Source: CADEGL01 sp050180485 (GTDB lineage: Bacteria; Pseudomonadota; Alphaproteobacteria; CADEGL01). From it: 64,000 nucleotides of DNA. Both the position numbers and the translations under genes were made by a program. The notes below the pieces were generated by a model. The model was given only the letters and a program-made list of their open reading frames with translations. It was not told the DNA's origin and did no database searches. Shown piece after piece: positions 7,909-16,289 of this stretch. Each line of letters opens with the position of its first letter. Position 1 is the first letter of the stretch. The stretch is from assembly GCA_050180485.1 (NCBI GenBank), contig JBFXED010000017.1, positions 20,397 to 84,396 of the forward strand, given 5' to 3'.

Positions 7909-9183
7909 TTACGGCGTGTAGTTCTTGGGATTCTTGCCGATCTCGAACGTGTTCGGGTCGGCGTTGACGTACTGGTAGAAGACGGCGCGGAACTGGGCGC
8001 AGTCGCCGTTCGGACGGCAGGTGATCGTGCCCGAAATCCCCTTCATATCCTTGGTCGCCAGGATGGTTTCCTGGAGCTTGGAGATCGGGATGTAGACCGT
8101 GCCGTCCTTATCCTTGACCGCGACCTTCTCGATCGACTTGGCCGCCAGCATCAGAGCGTCGTAGCCGTGGGGCGCCCATGCGGTGGTCGGACCTTCGCCG
8201 AACTTCTTCTTGTACTGCTCGACCAGCTTCTTATACGGCGCGCCGTAAGAGTCCGCATCGAGCGGCGGCGAGACAATGGGGAATCCAACGGACGCCTGGC
8301 CGGCCAAGCTGATGAAGTTCTTGTCGGCCACGTTGTCCGAGCCCATCAGCATGATGTCCTTGAAGCCGTCGACTTCCTTGGACTGCTTCACGATATGGGC
8401 GGTCGCCGCGATGAAGGTCGGCAGGAACACCATCTGCGGCTTCGTGGTGACCAGACGGGTCAGCATCGGCCGCATGTCCACGTCCTGGGCGTTGATGGCT
8501 TCGACCGTCACCACCGTGCCGCCAAGCGCCTTGAACTTGTTGACGAATGCTTCGACCAAGCCCTGGACGTATGGCGTGCCGTCATGCACGGCGGCGACCT
8601 TGTCCAGCTTCTTGGTGTTGCGCGCCCACTCCGCCAACGCCTCGCCTTCGAACAAGGCGTTATAGATCACGCGGGAGAAACCCTCGTACCCCGGGCCGCG
8701 CGCCTTCACGTCGGTCAACTTGGGAGACGCGGCACCCGTGGCGATGTCCGGGATGCCCGCCTTCCACAGGATCGGCGCCGCGGGGATCGTGGCGCTGGAG
8801 CAGTTCGAACCCAGCGCGATCACCACCTGCTGGTTGGCGGCGATCTTGGTGGCAGCCGTCTGGCCGCCCTCGGCGCTACACGCGTCGTCTTCCGCGATCA
8901 GGCGCAAGGGACGATCGAGCAGCTTGCCGCCCAGATCGTCGACCGCGACCTGCGCACCGCGATACGGATCCAAGCCCTGGCCGGCATCGGGACCGGACAA
9001 GACCGTGTAAAGAGCCATGACAACCGGCTGGCCCTTGGCGATTTTCACGACGCGGATCGGATCTTCCACCGGTCCGACCTTGACGGCCCATGCGGCGCCC
9101 GATCCGAGCGCGAGCGCGCCCAGGAAACTGGCCCCCATCAGCAAAGCACGAGACTTGGACAAAGCCATTCGCATTACCTCCAT
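7909..9183 (-). CDS. LIV-type ABC transporter substrate-binding protein (paralogue 2)
   Basis: A 424-residue exported binding protein, very close to the one at 9367-10626 over its whole length: the same signal peptide ending in AWA, KVGPVEDP, LYTVLSGPDAGQGLDPYRG, DDACSAEGGQTAATKIA, GSNCSSATIPAAP, and the C-terminal TCRPNGDC pair. The ATG at 9183 gives MEVMRMALSKS; the internal ATG six codons in (MALSKS), at the signal peptide, is an alternative start. It should bind an amino-acid-like ligand in the periplasm. No membrane components are encoded nearby, so it must share a transporter encoded elsewhere or act as a sensor. Confidence 0.9.
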   Translation of the reverse strand: MEVMRMALSKSRALLMGASFLGALALGSGAAWAVKVGPVEDPIRVVKIAKGQPVVMALYTVLSGPDAGQGLDPYRGAQVAVDDLGGKLLDRPLRLIAEDDACSAEGGQTAATKIAANQQVVIALGSNCSSATIPAAPILWKAGIPDIATGAASPKLTDVKARGPGYEGFSRVIYNALFEGEALAEWARNTKKLDKVAAVHDGTPYVQGLVEAFVNKFKALGGTVVTVEAINAQDVDMRPMLTRLVTTKPQMVFLPTFIAATAHIVKQSKEVDGFKDIMLMGSDNVADKNFISLAGQASVGFPIVSPPLDADSYGAPYKKLVEQYKKKFGEGPTTAWAPHGYDALMLAAKSIEKVAVKDKDGTVYIPISKLQETILATKDMKGISGTITCRPNGDCAQFRAVFYQYVNADPNTFEIGKNPKNYTP

Positions 9184-9310
9184 TGCCGCATTGATTGTTA
9201 GGAAAGCGGCGGCGGCGGCAACGCCAACGCTTCCTTGTCGTACGTCCTCGGTCGATTAAGGGGATCGACGGCGAAGGGGCCGATTATCGGCGCAGTGTCC
9301 CGCCCCGCGC

Positions 9311-9343
9311 AAACAAAACGGGGGAGGCTTTTGCCTCCCCCGT
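9311..9343 (-). terminator. Terminator of binding-protein paralogue 3
   Basis: CGGGGGAGGC (9319-9328) pairs with GCCTCCCCCG (9333-9342) around TTTT. On the minus strand it is followed by TTTTGTTT. It is nearly identical to the hairpin at 7861-7882. Confidence 0.85.
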
Positions 9344-9366
9344 TCGCGTTACAACGCTTGCGTTTT

Positions 9367-10626
9367 CTATGGATTCACGTTCTTCGGATTCTTGCCGATA
9401 TCGAAGGTATTCGGATCGGCATTGACATATTGATAGAAGACTGCCCGGAACTGGGCGCAGTCGCCGTTCGGACGGCAGGTGATCGTGCCCGAGACGCCCT
9501 TCATGTCCTTGGTCGCCAGGATGGCTTCTTGCAGCTTGGAGATCGGGATGTAGATCGTGCCGTCCTTGTCCTTGACCGCGACCTTCTCGATCGACTTGGC
9601 CGCGAGCATCACGGCGTCGTAGCCGTGCGCCGTCCACGCCGTGGTCGGGCCTTCGCCGAACTTCTTCTTATATTGCTCCAACAGCTTCTTATAAGCGTCA
9701 CCATAGGAATCGGCATCGAGCGGCGGCGAGACGATGGTAAAGCCGACGGAAGATTGGCCCGCCAGGTTGATGAAGTTTTTGTCGAGCACGTTGTCCGAGC
9801 CCATCATCATGATGTCCTTGAAGCCATCGACTTCTTTGGCCTGCTTCACGATGTGCGCGGTGGCCGCGATGAAGGTGGGGAAGAACACCATCTGCGGCTT
9901 CGTCGTGACCAGGCGGGTCAGCATCGGCCGCATATCGACGTCCTGGGCGTTGATCGCCTCGACCGTCACCACCGTGCCGCCGAGGGACTTGAACTTATTG
10001 GTGAACGCCTCCACAAGTCCCTGGACGTAGGGCGTGCCGTCATGGACCGCCGCGACTTTGTCCAACTTCTTCGTGTTGCGCGCCCATTCCGCTAGCGCCT
10101 CGCCCTCGAAGGCCGCGTTGTAAATCACGCGGGAGAAGCCTTCATACCCCGGACCGCGCGCCTTCACGTCCGTCAGCTTGGGGGACGCGGCACCCGTGGC
10201 GATGTCGGGGATGCCCGCTTTCCAAAGGATCGGGGCCGCGGGGATTGTGGCACTGGAGCAGTTGGAGCCCAGAGCGATGACCACCTGCTGGTTGGCGGCG
10301 ATCTTGGTGGCCGCGGTCTGGCCGCCTTCGGCGCTGCAAGCGTCGTCTTCCGCCGTCAGGCGCAGGGGACGATCAAGCAGCTTGCCTTTCAAATCATCCA
10401 CCGCCAGCTGCGCACCGCGGTAGGGATCGAGACCCTGGCCCGCGTCGGGACCGGACAGAACCGTATAGAGAGCCATGACGATCGGTTGACCCTTGGGGAC
10501 TTTCACGACGCGGACCGGATCTTCCACCGGCCCGACCTTGACCGCCCAGGCACTTCCGGACGCCAACGCGAGCGTGCCGGCAACAACCGCGCTCGTAAGC
10601 AGCGCACGACAACTCAACGAACCCAT
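9367..10626 (-). CDS. LIV-type ABC transporter substrate-binding protein (paralogue 3)
   Basis: A 419-residue exported binding protein and close sister of paralogue 2. I start it at the ATG at 10626, just behind GGAGGCTCCC, where the signal peptide begins (MGSLSCRALL... ending SAWA); a longer frame from 10734 has no sensible signal peptide. Ligand-cleft blocks (LSGPDAGQGLDPYRG, AEDDACSAEGGQ, GSNCSSAT) and the C-terminal TCRPNGDC pair are intact. It is the upstream-most member of the tandem trio, each an independent unit judging by the terminators between them. Confidence 0.9.
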   Translation of the reverse strand: MGSLSCRALLTSAVVAGTLALASGSAWAVKVGPVEDPVRVVKVPKGQPIVMALYTVLSGPDAGQGLDPYRGAQLAVDDLKGKLLDRPLRLTAEDDACSAEGGQTAATKIAANQQVVIALGSNCSSATIPAAPILWKAGIPDIATGAASPKLTDVKARGPGYEGFSRVIYNAAFEGEALAEWARNTKKLDKVAAVHDGTPYVQGLVEAFTNKFKSLGGTVVTVEAINAQDVDMRPMLTRLVTTKPQMVFFPTFIAATAHIVKQAKEVDGFKDIMMMGSDNVLDKNFINLAGQSSVGFTIVSPPLDADSYGDAYKKLLEQYKKKFGEGPTTAWTAHGYDAVMLAAKSIEKVAVKDKDGTIYIPISKLQEAILATKDMKGVSGTITCRPNGDCAQFRAVFYQYVNADPNTFDIGKNPKNVNP

Positions 10627-10798
10627 GGGAGCCTCCAAAGCTGCATCAAACCGGGAGCGCCGGAAGGCGCCCCGATGAGGTTTCTGTGCTTTCTTGGACT
10701 CCGGCTCGAGTTCCCTCGCCGGAAAAGGACCCACTGCGCGGTGATTATTCCGGAGTAGGCAAACCTGCGCAATCGGGGTGGCAAAAAAGAGGAGCCGG

Positions 10799-12214
10799 TT
10801 AAGTTCCGATTACCGGCCAGTCTAAATCTCCCTTCAGACCGGTCTTTTCCATCAGGCGCCGGGCGGACGCGCGCGCCGCGCCGTAGACCACGCCTTCGTC
10901 CAGGCGGGTGGAATGGCCACCCTTCACGATCACCTGGCCGTCGCAGATGACGGTATCGATGGATTTCGAGCGCGCGACCAGGACCGTTTCGAAGACCGGG
11001 TCGGTACCCGGGCAGGCTTCGGGCAGGTCGTTGCGCCGAATCACGATGTCGGCGCGTTTGCCCGCTTCAAGGGAACCGACGCGGTCCTGCCAACCCATGG
11101 CGCGCGCGCCACCGAGTGTGGCGATCTCCAGGACGCCGCCCGGCGAGATGTAGTCACCCTGGGCGCGGCTCGCGAGATAAGCGAGATAAGGCAGCTCGCC
11201 GAAGCTCCACAACTTGCACACGTCACTGCCGAAACCGAGATTGGTGCCGCGCGCGCGCAGTTCCAGCATGCGCTGCCGCGTCGCGCGCCCCACGCCATAG
11301 AACAGATAGTTGCCCGGATGCCAGATCACGGACATGCCGGATTGCACGACCGCGTCCATCTCGTCGTCGCGCAGGATGTTCATGTGCACGAAGCTGGCGT
11401 TCGGCCCAAGCACGCCGATCTCGGCGAAGTGGACGAGCGCGTGCCTGCCCAGACGCTTGTCGTCGGTCTCGACCGCCTGCGGCAGGAACGATTGGTGCTG
11501 GGTGAAGACGACCTTGTTTTCGTCAGCGCATTTCTTGGCCGCGCGCAGCAGTTCGTCCGAAGCCGAGCCTGAACCGTAGACTGCGACGTGCCCGCCGATC
11601 AGGGCGTTCGGGTCCTTGTTGCGCCGGCACTCCGTGCCCATGAGCTTCAGTGCGCGCTCGAGCGTCGGCGGCGAGCGGTCCAGCGCGGCCATCTGCGTAC
11701 CGGCCAGGGAGTCCGAGAGGTATGGATCGGCCAGCGAGCCGCGGATGCCGACCGCTTCGGCCGCCTTGGCGGCGGCGTCGGGTTCGAACACCGTGCCGGG
11801 CTCCATGAAGCAGGTGTAGCCGTTCTTGGCCATCTCCAAGCATGCGAGCTGGGCCGAGGCATGCTCGTCTTCGTCCGTCAGGGCGTTTGCCCATTCGACA
11901 TAGATCGGCTTGCCGGTCCCGCCGCCGCCGGACGTCCCCACTGCCGGCCGCTTCGGGTCGTCGGAGATCGAGCCGCGCGTCATATGCATGGTCGTGTGGT
12001 AGTGCGCCTCGACAAAGCCGGGGTGCACCACCGCACCGCCCGCGTCGATCACGCGCTTGGCGGCTACCTTGGCCGCCACGTCGCGCTCAGGACCGACCAT
12101 CAGGATATCGCGCCCCAGGATCGCAACCGCGCCCGGCCGCCAGATCGTGCGCTTCGCGTCCATGCTCAGCACGCACGCGTTCTTGATCAGGATGTCGCAA
12201 GTCTTTGGCGCCAT
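10799..12214 (-). CDS. Amidohydrolase (cytosine deaminase / TRZ-ATZ type)
   Basis: A 471-residue metal-dependent hydrolase of the amidohydrolase superfamily. The N-terminal beta-sandwich strand (DILIKNACVLSMD) is followed by PGFVEAHYHTTMH with the metal-binding His71-x-His73, then HQSF and WHPGN with further His, and GFGSDVC with the catalytic Asp; the closing strand carries ADIVI. It would hydrolyse or deaminate a cyclic or amide nitrogen compound; the substrate cannot be told. I chose the ATG at 12214, preceded by AGGAG, over an upstream in-frame start inside the SDR gene. It lies 31 bp downstream of that SDR and is probably co-transcribed. Confidence 0.85.
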   Translation of the reverse strand: MAPKTCDILIKNACVLSMDAKRTIWRPGAVAILGRDILMVGPERDVAAKVAAKRVIDAGGAVVHPGFVEAHYHTTMHMTRGSISDDPKRPAVGTSGGGGTGKPIYVEWANALTDEDEHASAQLACLEMAKNGYTCFMEPGTVFEPDAAAKAAEAVGIRGSLADPYLSDSLAGTQMAALDRSPPTLERALKLMGTECRRNKDPNALIGGHVAVYGSGSASDELLRAAKKCADENKVVFTQHQSFLPQAVETDDKRLGRHALVHFAEIGVLGPNASFVHMNILRDDEMDAVVQSGMSVIWHPGNYLFYGVGRATRQRMLELRARGTNLGFGSDVCKLWSFGELPYLAYLASRAQGDYISPGGVLEIATLGGARAMGWQDRVGSLEAGKRADIVIRRNDLPEACPGTDPVFETVLVARSKSIDTVICDGQVIVKGGHSTRLDEGVVYGAARASARRLMEKTGLKGDLDWPVIGT

Positions 12215-12245
12215 CGCGGTCGCTCTCCTGCCGGTATCGGAACGC

Positions 12246-13013
12246 TTACGCCTTGGCGGTTTGTCCGCCGTCCACGGGTAGCGCCACGCCATTTATGAAG
12301 CCGGCCTGATCGGAGGCCAGGAACGCGACGGCCGCCGCGACATCCTCGGGTGCGCCGAACCGGTTGTACGGGATGACATTCTCGAAATAGCGCATCCGTT
12401 CCGGATCGGAGAAGGACGTCGACGACATCTCGGTCTTGATGACGCCGGGACAGATCGCGTTCACGCGAATCCCGTGCGGGCCAAACTGCGTCGCCGCCAG
12501 CTTGGTCAGGATCACGACCGCGCCCTTGGAGGCGTAATAGCCGGCGTTCGCCGTGGTCTCGGGATCGGGATAGCGCGCGCCCATCAGGCCGTTGACCGAG
12601 GCGATGTTGATGATCGAACCGCGCATCTTGGCCTTCATGTGCGGATACACCGCCTGCATACCCAGGAACACGCCGGTGCCGTTGACCTCCATGGTCTTGC
12701 GCCATGTCTCGAGCGAGGTCTTTTCGACCGACGCGCGGCCGCCCACGCCGGCGTTGTTCACCAGAATGTCGAGCCCGCCATAAGTGTCGAGCGTGGTTTT
12801 GACCACGCGCGCCCATGATCCCTCGTCGGTCACATCGTGCGGCAGGAATGTGCAGGGGCCGCGTGCGGCCAAGCGCTTCTCGGTTTCCTTGCCCTTCTCC
12901 GCGTTCACATCGGTGATCACGACTTTCGCGCCGTGCGCGATCATCGCCTCGGCATCCGACGCGCCCATGCCCTGCGCGCCACCGGTCACGATGGCGACTT
13001 TTCCTGCCAGCAT
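12246..13013 (-). CDS. SDR family NAD(P)-dependent oxidoreductase
   Basis: A 255-residue classical short-chain dehydrogenase: TGGAQGMG cofactor loop near residue 14, Asp at the end of strand 2 (VVITDVN, suggesting NAD), NNAG, Ser in the NIASVNG strand, and an intact catalytic YYASK. The C-terminal INGVALPVDGG closes the fold. The start at 13013 follows GGGAGGGACGGA; the longer frame from 13085 lacks a good ribosome site. It probably forms an operon with the amidohydrolase downstream, suggesting oxidation of an alcohol released in the same pathway; that is inference. Confidence 0.88.
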   Translation of the reverse strand: MLAGKVAIVTGGAQGMGASDAEAMIAHGAKVVITDVNAEKGKETEKRLAARGPCTFLPHDVTDEGSWARVVKTTLDTYGGLDILVNNAGVGGRASVEKTSLETWRKTMEVNGTGVFLGMQAVYPHMKAKMRGSIINIASVNGLMGARYPDPETTANAGYYASKGAVVILTKLAATQFGPHGIRVNAICPGVIKTEMSSTSFSDPERMRYFENVIPYNRFGAPEDVAAAVAFLASDQAGFINGVALPVDGGQTAKA

Positions 13014-13130
13014 TCCGTCCCTCCCAAAGCCTGAAACCGCGGAAACCCAGGCGCAGAGCCTAACGCCGCGCATCGGGACGGTCACGCGCGCCTAGGAATT
13101 CTTCCTTGGGGACAAGCCGAAACTTTCTAC

Positions 13131-13147
13131 TTGCAAATCATTCGCAA
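13131..13147. promoter_or_regulatory. Fur-like 17-bp palindrome
   Basis: TTGCAAATCATTCGCAA is an inverted repeat with seven of eight arm positions matched around a central C. The TTGC-x-AAT-x-ATT-x-GCAA shape is like Fur-family operators of proteobacteria. It lies 49 bp before the small ORF at 13196 and 117 bp before the divergent SDR start, so it could control either. Confidence 0.45.
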
Positions 13148-13195
13148 TCGCATAAACTCCCTCTTCGACGACACAAGCAGGGGAAAGCAGTCCCC

Positions 13196-13348
13196 ATGTT
13201 CATCTGGCGCAATCTCGGCGTCGAACCGTTGGTCAAACTGATGTCGCGTCACGGCGACAAAGATCGGCGGCCCGAGTCCGGCACGGAATTGTCCAGGCCC
13301 GAGCGTCCGCGCGGCGAGGAGAAGCCAGTCCCGGCCGAGCCGCGCTAG
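13196..13348 (+). CDS. Possible small hypothetical protein (50 aa)
   Basis: A 50-residue frame beginning MFIWRNLGVEPLVKLMSR and then turning highly charged and Pro-rich (RPESGTEL, PAEPR). I do not recognise it. The ribosome site is only moderate (AGGGGAAAG, about 9-12 bp upstream). The argument for a real gene is its position: it follows a Fur-like palindrome and ends before a strong inverted repeat at 13405-13442. It could be a short membrane-associated or regulatory peptide, or chance coding. Confidence 0.35.
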   Translation: MFIWRNLGVEPLVKLMSRHGDKDRRPESGTELSRPERPRGEEKPVPAEPR

Positions 13349-13404
13349 CCCCGCGCGCGTCCTGCCCACCTCGTGTTCATCGCCACGAGTTGGGTGCGCG
13401 GGTT

Positions 13405-13442
13405 CGCCCCCACCCCTCAGGTCCTCCCTAGGGGTGGGGGCG
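13405..13442 (+). terminator. GC-rich inverted repeat, possible terminator
   Basis: CGCCCCCACCCCT (13405-13417) is matched by AGGGGTGGGGGCG (13430-13442), a 13-bp perfect stem with a 12-base loop. No T tract follows, so termination is uncertain; it separates the small ORF from the enolase-family gene. Confidence 0.5.
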
Positions 13443-13512
13443 CTTGGCTTCTCCGGAACCTCACCGTCATAATCCGCCGCCGCGCAATCCGCGTTTCGGG
13501 AGATATCCGCAC

Positions 13513-14682
13513 ATGAAGATCGCCAAGGTCGAAGGCTTCCGGCTCTATCCGAAGGCCATCAAGGAAGCGTGGGTCGAGGACGAGTATGTCTGGCCAAGCC
13601 ATCCGCCTTCCGTCCTGATGAAGGTCACGGCCGAGGACGGCACCTACGGCATTGGCGAGGCATCGAGCCAGCAATGGTATTTGGGTGAGACCTCGGACCA
13701 GATCCTGGAGCTGGCGCAGATCTATGACGGCGCGCTGCGGCGCGTCGATCCCGGCAACTTCGCCCTCTGCAACCATCTGATGGAAGCGGCCTATGGCGGA
13801 GGCATGCCGGGCGGCCGTTCGGCGCGCTCGGGCGTGGACATGGCGCTCTACGATCTCGTCGGCAAGAAGCGCGGCCTGCCCGTCCATTCGCTTCTCGGCG
13901 GCGCCTACCGCACCGAATTCGAGATGCTGACGAATCTCTACCACAAGACGCCGGAGGCGATGGCCGAGGCATGCCGCGACTTCGTGAAACGCGGCTTCCG
14001 CGGCCTCAAGATCAAGGTCGGCGACGTGGTGCTGGCCAAGGGTTGGGACCGCCAGAACATGCTGTCCGAACTGGCCAAGCTGGACGCCGCGGTCGAGGCC
14101 ACACCGCGCGATGTCTATATCGATGCCGACGCCAACCAGGGCTGGGAAAGCGCGTCGTGGACGGTGACCGCGTTACGCCGCTATGCCGGCCTCGACAATC
14201 TATCGATTGAGCAGCCCCTGCCCTACGCCGATCTCGACGGCCATGTGCATGTGCGGCGCACCAGTGGCGTGCCGGTGATTCTGGATGAGTCCGTGTGGTC
14301 GGCGAAGCAGATGCTCCAGCTCGCGCGCATGCAGGCCTGCGACCGCATCGTACTGAAGATGAACCGTCTCGGCGGCTTCCACGAATCGATGAAGACCGTG
14401 GCCATCTGCGAAAGCGCCAATATCGGCGTCTCGGTCGACACCAACCCCTATACGATGATCGGCGACACGGCCTGCTGCCACATGGCGGCCGCCATCCGCA
14501 CTCCCTACCCCGTGGATTGCGAAGGGCACGTCTCGTTCCTCGACTGGGGACCGCACAAGTTCGTGACCGGCGGCATCACCATCAAGGGTGGGACGGCCAA
14601 GCTGCCCGATGCGCCGGGCCTGGGCGTCGATATCGACTGGGCCTTGCTGGAAAAGCACACGAAGGAAGGCTACGACCGCTAG
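13513..14682 (+). CDS. Enolase-superfamily enzyme (mandelate racemase / muconate lactonizing type)
   Basis: A 389-residue enolase-superfamily protein. The N-terminal capping domain (MKIAKVEGFRLYPK) is followed by the barrel with the acid/base pair Lys166-x-Lys168 (LKIKVG), metal ligands Asp204 (YIDADANQ), Glu233 (SIEQPL) and Asp258 (ILDES), and Lys282 (LKMNRLGG). The two opposed lysines fit the muconate-lactonizing subgroup, which includes racemases, epimerases and cis-3-hydroxyproline dehydratases. GGGAGA before the ATG at 13513 sets the start. A hydroxyproline-type epimerase sits nearby on the other strand, so an imino-acid substrate is a reasonable guess, not proven. Confidence 0.85.
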   Translation: MKIAKVEGFRLYPKAIKEAWVEDEYVWPSHPPSVLMKVTAEDGTYGIGEASSQQWYLGETSDQILELAQIYDGALRRVDPGNFALCNHLMEAAYGGGMPGGRSARSGVDMALYDLVGKKRGLPVHSLLGGAYRTEFEMLTNLYHKTPEAMAEACRDFVKRGFRGLKIKVGDVVLAKGWDRQNMLSELAKLDAAVEATPRDVYIDADANQGWESASWTVTALRRYAGLDNLSIEQPLPYADLDGHVHVRRTSGVPVILDESVWSAKQMLQLARMQACDRIVLKMNRLGGFHESMKTVAICESANIGVSVDTNPYTMIGDTACCHMAAAIRTPYPVDCEGHVSFLDWGPHKFVTGGITIKGGTAKLPDAPGLGVDIDWALLEKHTKEGYDR

Positions 14683-14688
14683 GGCCGA

Positions 14689-15174
14689 ATGGGTGAATCA
14701 GGCAGGACAGCGATATATCCGGCGCTCATTCCGCCGGAAAGCGGGCACCCCACGCACGACGTCTTCGAGGTCGGTCTCGATTCCGCGCGCGGCCGTGGGT
14801 TGCGGTCGAAGGCCTCGTTCGTGCGTGGTCAGCGGGTCGCCAAACTATCGGGAGTGCTCGTGTCGACGCCTGGGTTGAACACGATCCAGATCGCGCCGGG
14901 CATCCATCTTTACGACGAATGGTTTTGCCGCTTCATTCTCCACAGTTGCGATCCAAATCTGGAAATCGACCTTCGAACGCTCGAAGCGGTGGCCAAGCGC
15001 CCGATCGCGCCCGGCGACGCACTCAGCATTGACTACGCTACGACGGAAGACCGCCTCGGCCGACAATTCGCGTGTGCGTGCGGCGCCGCGAACTGCCGGG
15101 GTTGGATCCTTGGCCGCAAGGAAGAGCCGTCGGCGGAAGGGCTTGCCATCCTGGCGCGACGGACGCCGCGCTAA
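14689..15174 (+). CDS. SET-domain protein with post-SET cysteine motif
   Basis: A 161-residue protein with a compact SET lysine-methyltransferase fold: GRGLRSKASFVRGQ (the opening GxG strand), RFILHSCDPN at 81-90 corresponding to the usual R-F-x-N-H-S-C-x-P-N, GDALSIDYAT at 109-118 with the expected catalytic Tyr116, and a post-SET C-x-C-x4-C (Cys129, 131, 136) that with Cys87 could bind zinc. The Asn that normally precedes HSC is Leu84, which may affect S-adenosylmethionine binding. It starts 6 bp after the enolase-family stop without a clear ribosome site, so it is probably translationally linked to that gene. The target is unknown. Confidence 0.8.
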   Translation: MGESGRTAIYPALIPPESGHPTHDVFEVGLDSARGRGLRSKASFVRGQRVAKLSGVLVSTPGLNTIQIAPGIHLYDEWFCRFILHSCDPNLEIDLRTLEAVAKRPIAPGDALSIDYATTEDRLGRQFACACGAANCRGWILGRKEEPSAEGLAILARRTPR

Positions 15175-16229
15175 CGGACCTTCTGCAGTTTCTTCACCGC
15201 GCTTTGCCAGGTGTCGGAGAGCGTATAGCCCTCGGGCAGCGGATCGTCCGGGTCGAGCCCGTACTGGCCGATCGAGGTGATATAGCCACGCCCCGCCACG
15301 GTCGGGATCACGGCCGGTTTCTTGCCCACCTTCGTCGTGCCCAGAAGCTCGGCGTAGAAATGTGTGCCGATGATCGATTCGTGGTCGAAGGCCTGGCCTA
15401 CCTTGATCTGCTTGCGCGCGTGCATGACGGCGAGACGCGCCGAGGTGCCCGTCCCGCACGGGCTGCGATCCAGACGGCCGGGCGCCACGACGACCGTGTT
15501 CTTGGCCGTGAGCCCCTTGCCCTTCTGCTTCACGGGACCCGTGAATTCCGTGATCGTCACGTGGCGGATGCCGGAATTCTCCGGATGGACGATTCCCTTC
15601 AGCTGCTCTTGGCAGGCCGCGCGGATCTTCTCGCCCATGACACAGATGTCGCGCGCCTCGTCCGGCGTGATGCGGAAGCCGACCGAGGCCGCGTCGATCA
15701 GCGCGTAGTGCATGCCGCCATAGGCCACGTCCAGCTTCACCGTGCCGACGCCCTTCACCTCAACGTTCGCATCCAGTACCTGGACGAAGGACGGGACGTT
15801 CTTGAACTTGACCTGCAGAACCTTGCCCTTCTCGCAGCGGCAGGTCAGGTAGACCAGGCCCGCGGGCGTCTCGAGCGTCAGTTCCGTGATCGGCTCCTTC
15901 ATCGGCAGGATGCCGGTCTCCAGGATCGCCGTGACGGTGCAGATCGTGTTGGAGCCCGACATGGGCGGATATTCGGTCGACTCCATGATGATGTAGCCGG
16001 CCTGGGCCTTCGGATTGTTCGAAGGCAGCACCAAATTCGCGCTGTGCACGGCGGCGCCGCGCGGTTCGAACAGCAGGAACTTGCGCAATCCGTCGTCGTG
16101 GTCGCGCAGATGGACCATCTTGTCGAACATGGTCTTGCCGGGCACGTCCACCACACCGCCCGTGATGACCTTGCCATATTCACCCTCGGCATGGACGCCG
16201 ACGACGGTCAAAGCGCGCTTCCAACGCAT
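15171..16229 (-). CDS. Proline racemase family enzyme, Ser/Cys type (hydroxyproline epimerase-like)
   Basis: A 352-residue member of the proline racemase superfamily. The first catalytic position, Cys in MCGH of classical enzymes, is Ser91 (PPMSGSNT), while the second is intact Cys258 (DRSPCGTGTSAR). Ser/Cys members are known in this superfamily and include 4-hydroxyproline epimerases; the trans-3-hydroxyproline dehydratases instead carry Thr at the second site. It would act on a free cyclic imino acid in the cytoplasm. GGGGAGA lies before the ATG. It is convergent with the SET gene, overlapping its end by 4 bp. Confidence 0.85.
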   Translation of the reverse strand: MRWKRALTVVGVHAEGEYGKVITGGVVDVPGKTMFDKMVHLRDHDDGLRKFLLFEPRGAAVHSANLVLPSNNPKAQAGYIIMESTEYPPMSGSNTICTVTAILETGILPMKEPITELTLETPAGLVYLTCRCEKGKVLQVKFKNVPSFVQVLDANVEVKGVGTVKLDVAYGGMHYALIDAASVGFRITPDEARDICVMGEKIRAACQEQLKGIVHPENSGIRHVTITEFTGPVKQKGKGLTAKNTVVVAPGRLDRSPCGTGTSARLAVMHARKQIKVGQAFDHESIIGTHFYAELLGTTKVGKKPAVIPTVAGRGYITSIGQYGLDPDDPLPEGYTLSDTWQSAVKKLQKVR

Positions 16230-16289
16230 TCGGATTCTCCCCGGAGGATTCGATCTCGCCGCCCACGTTGCAGCGGCGCGTGGCGACGG

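Noticed and set aside
7684..9201. 505-codon plus-strand frame over binding-protein paralogue 2
   Set aside because: It is antisense to a clear exported binding protein, and the same shadow recurs over paralogue 3.
13405..13442. A possible rRNA, riboswitch or small-RNA gene at this inverted repeat
   Set aside because: Only a single hairpin is visible; no conserved riboswitch core or promoter was found.
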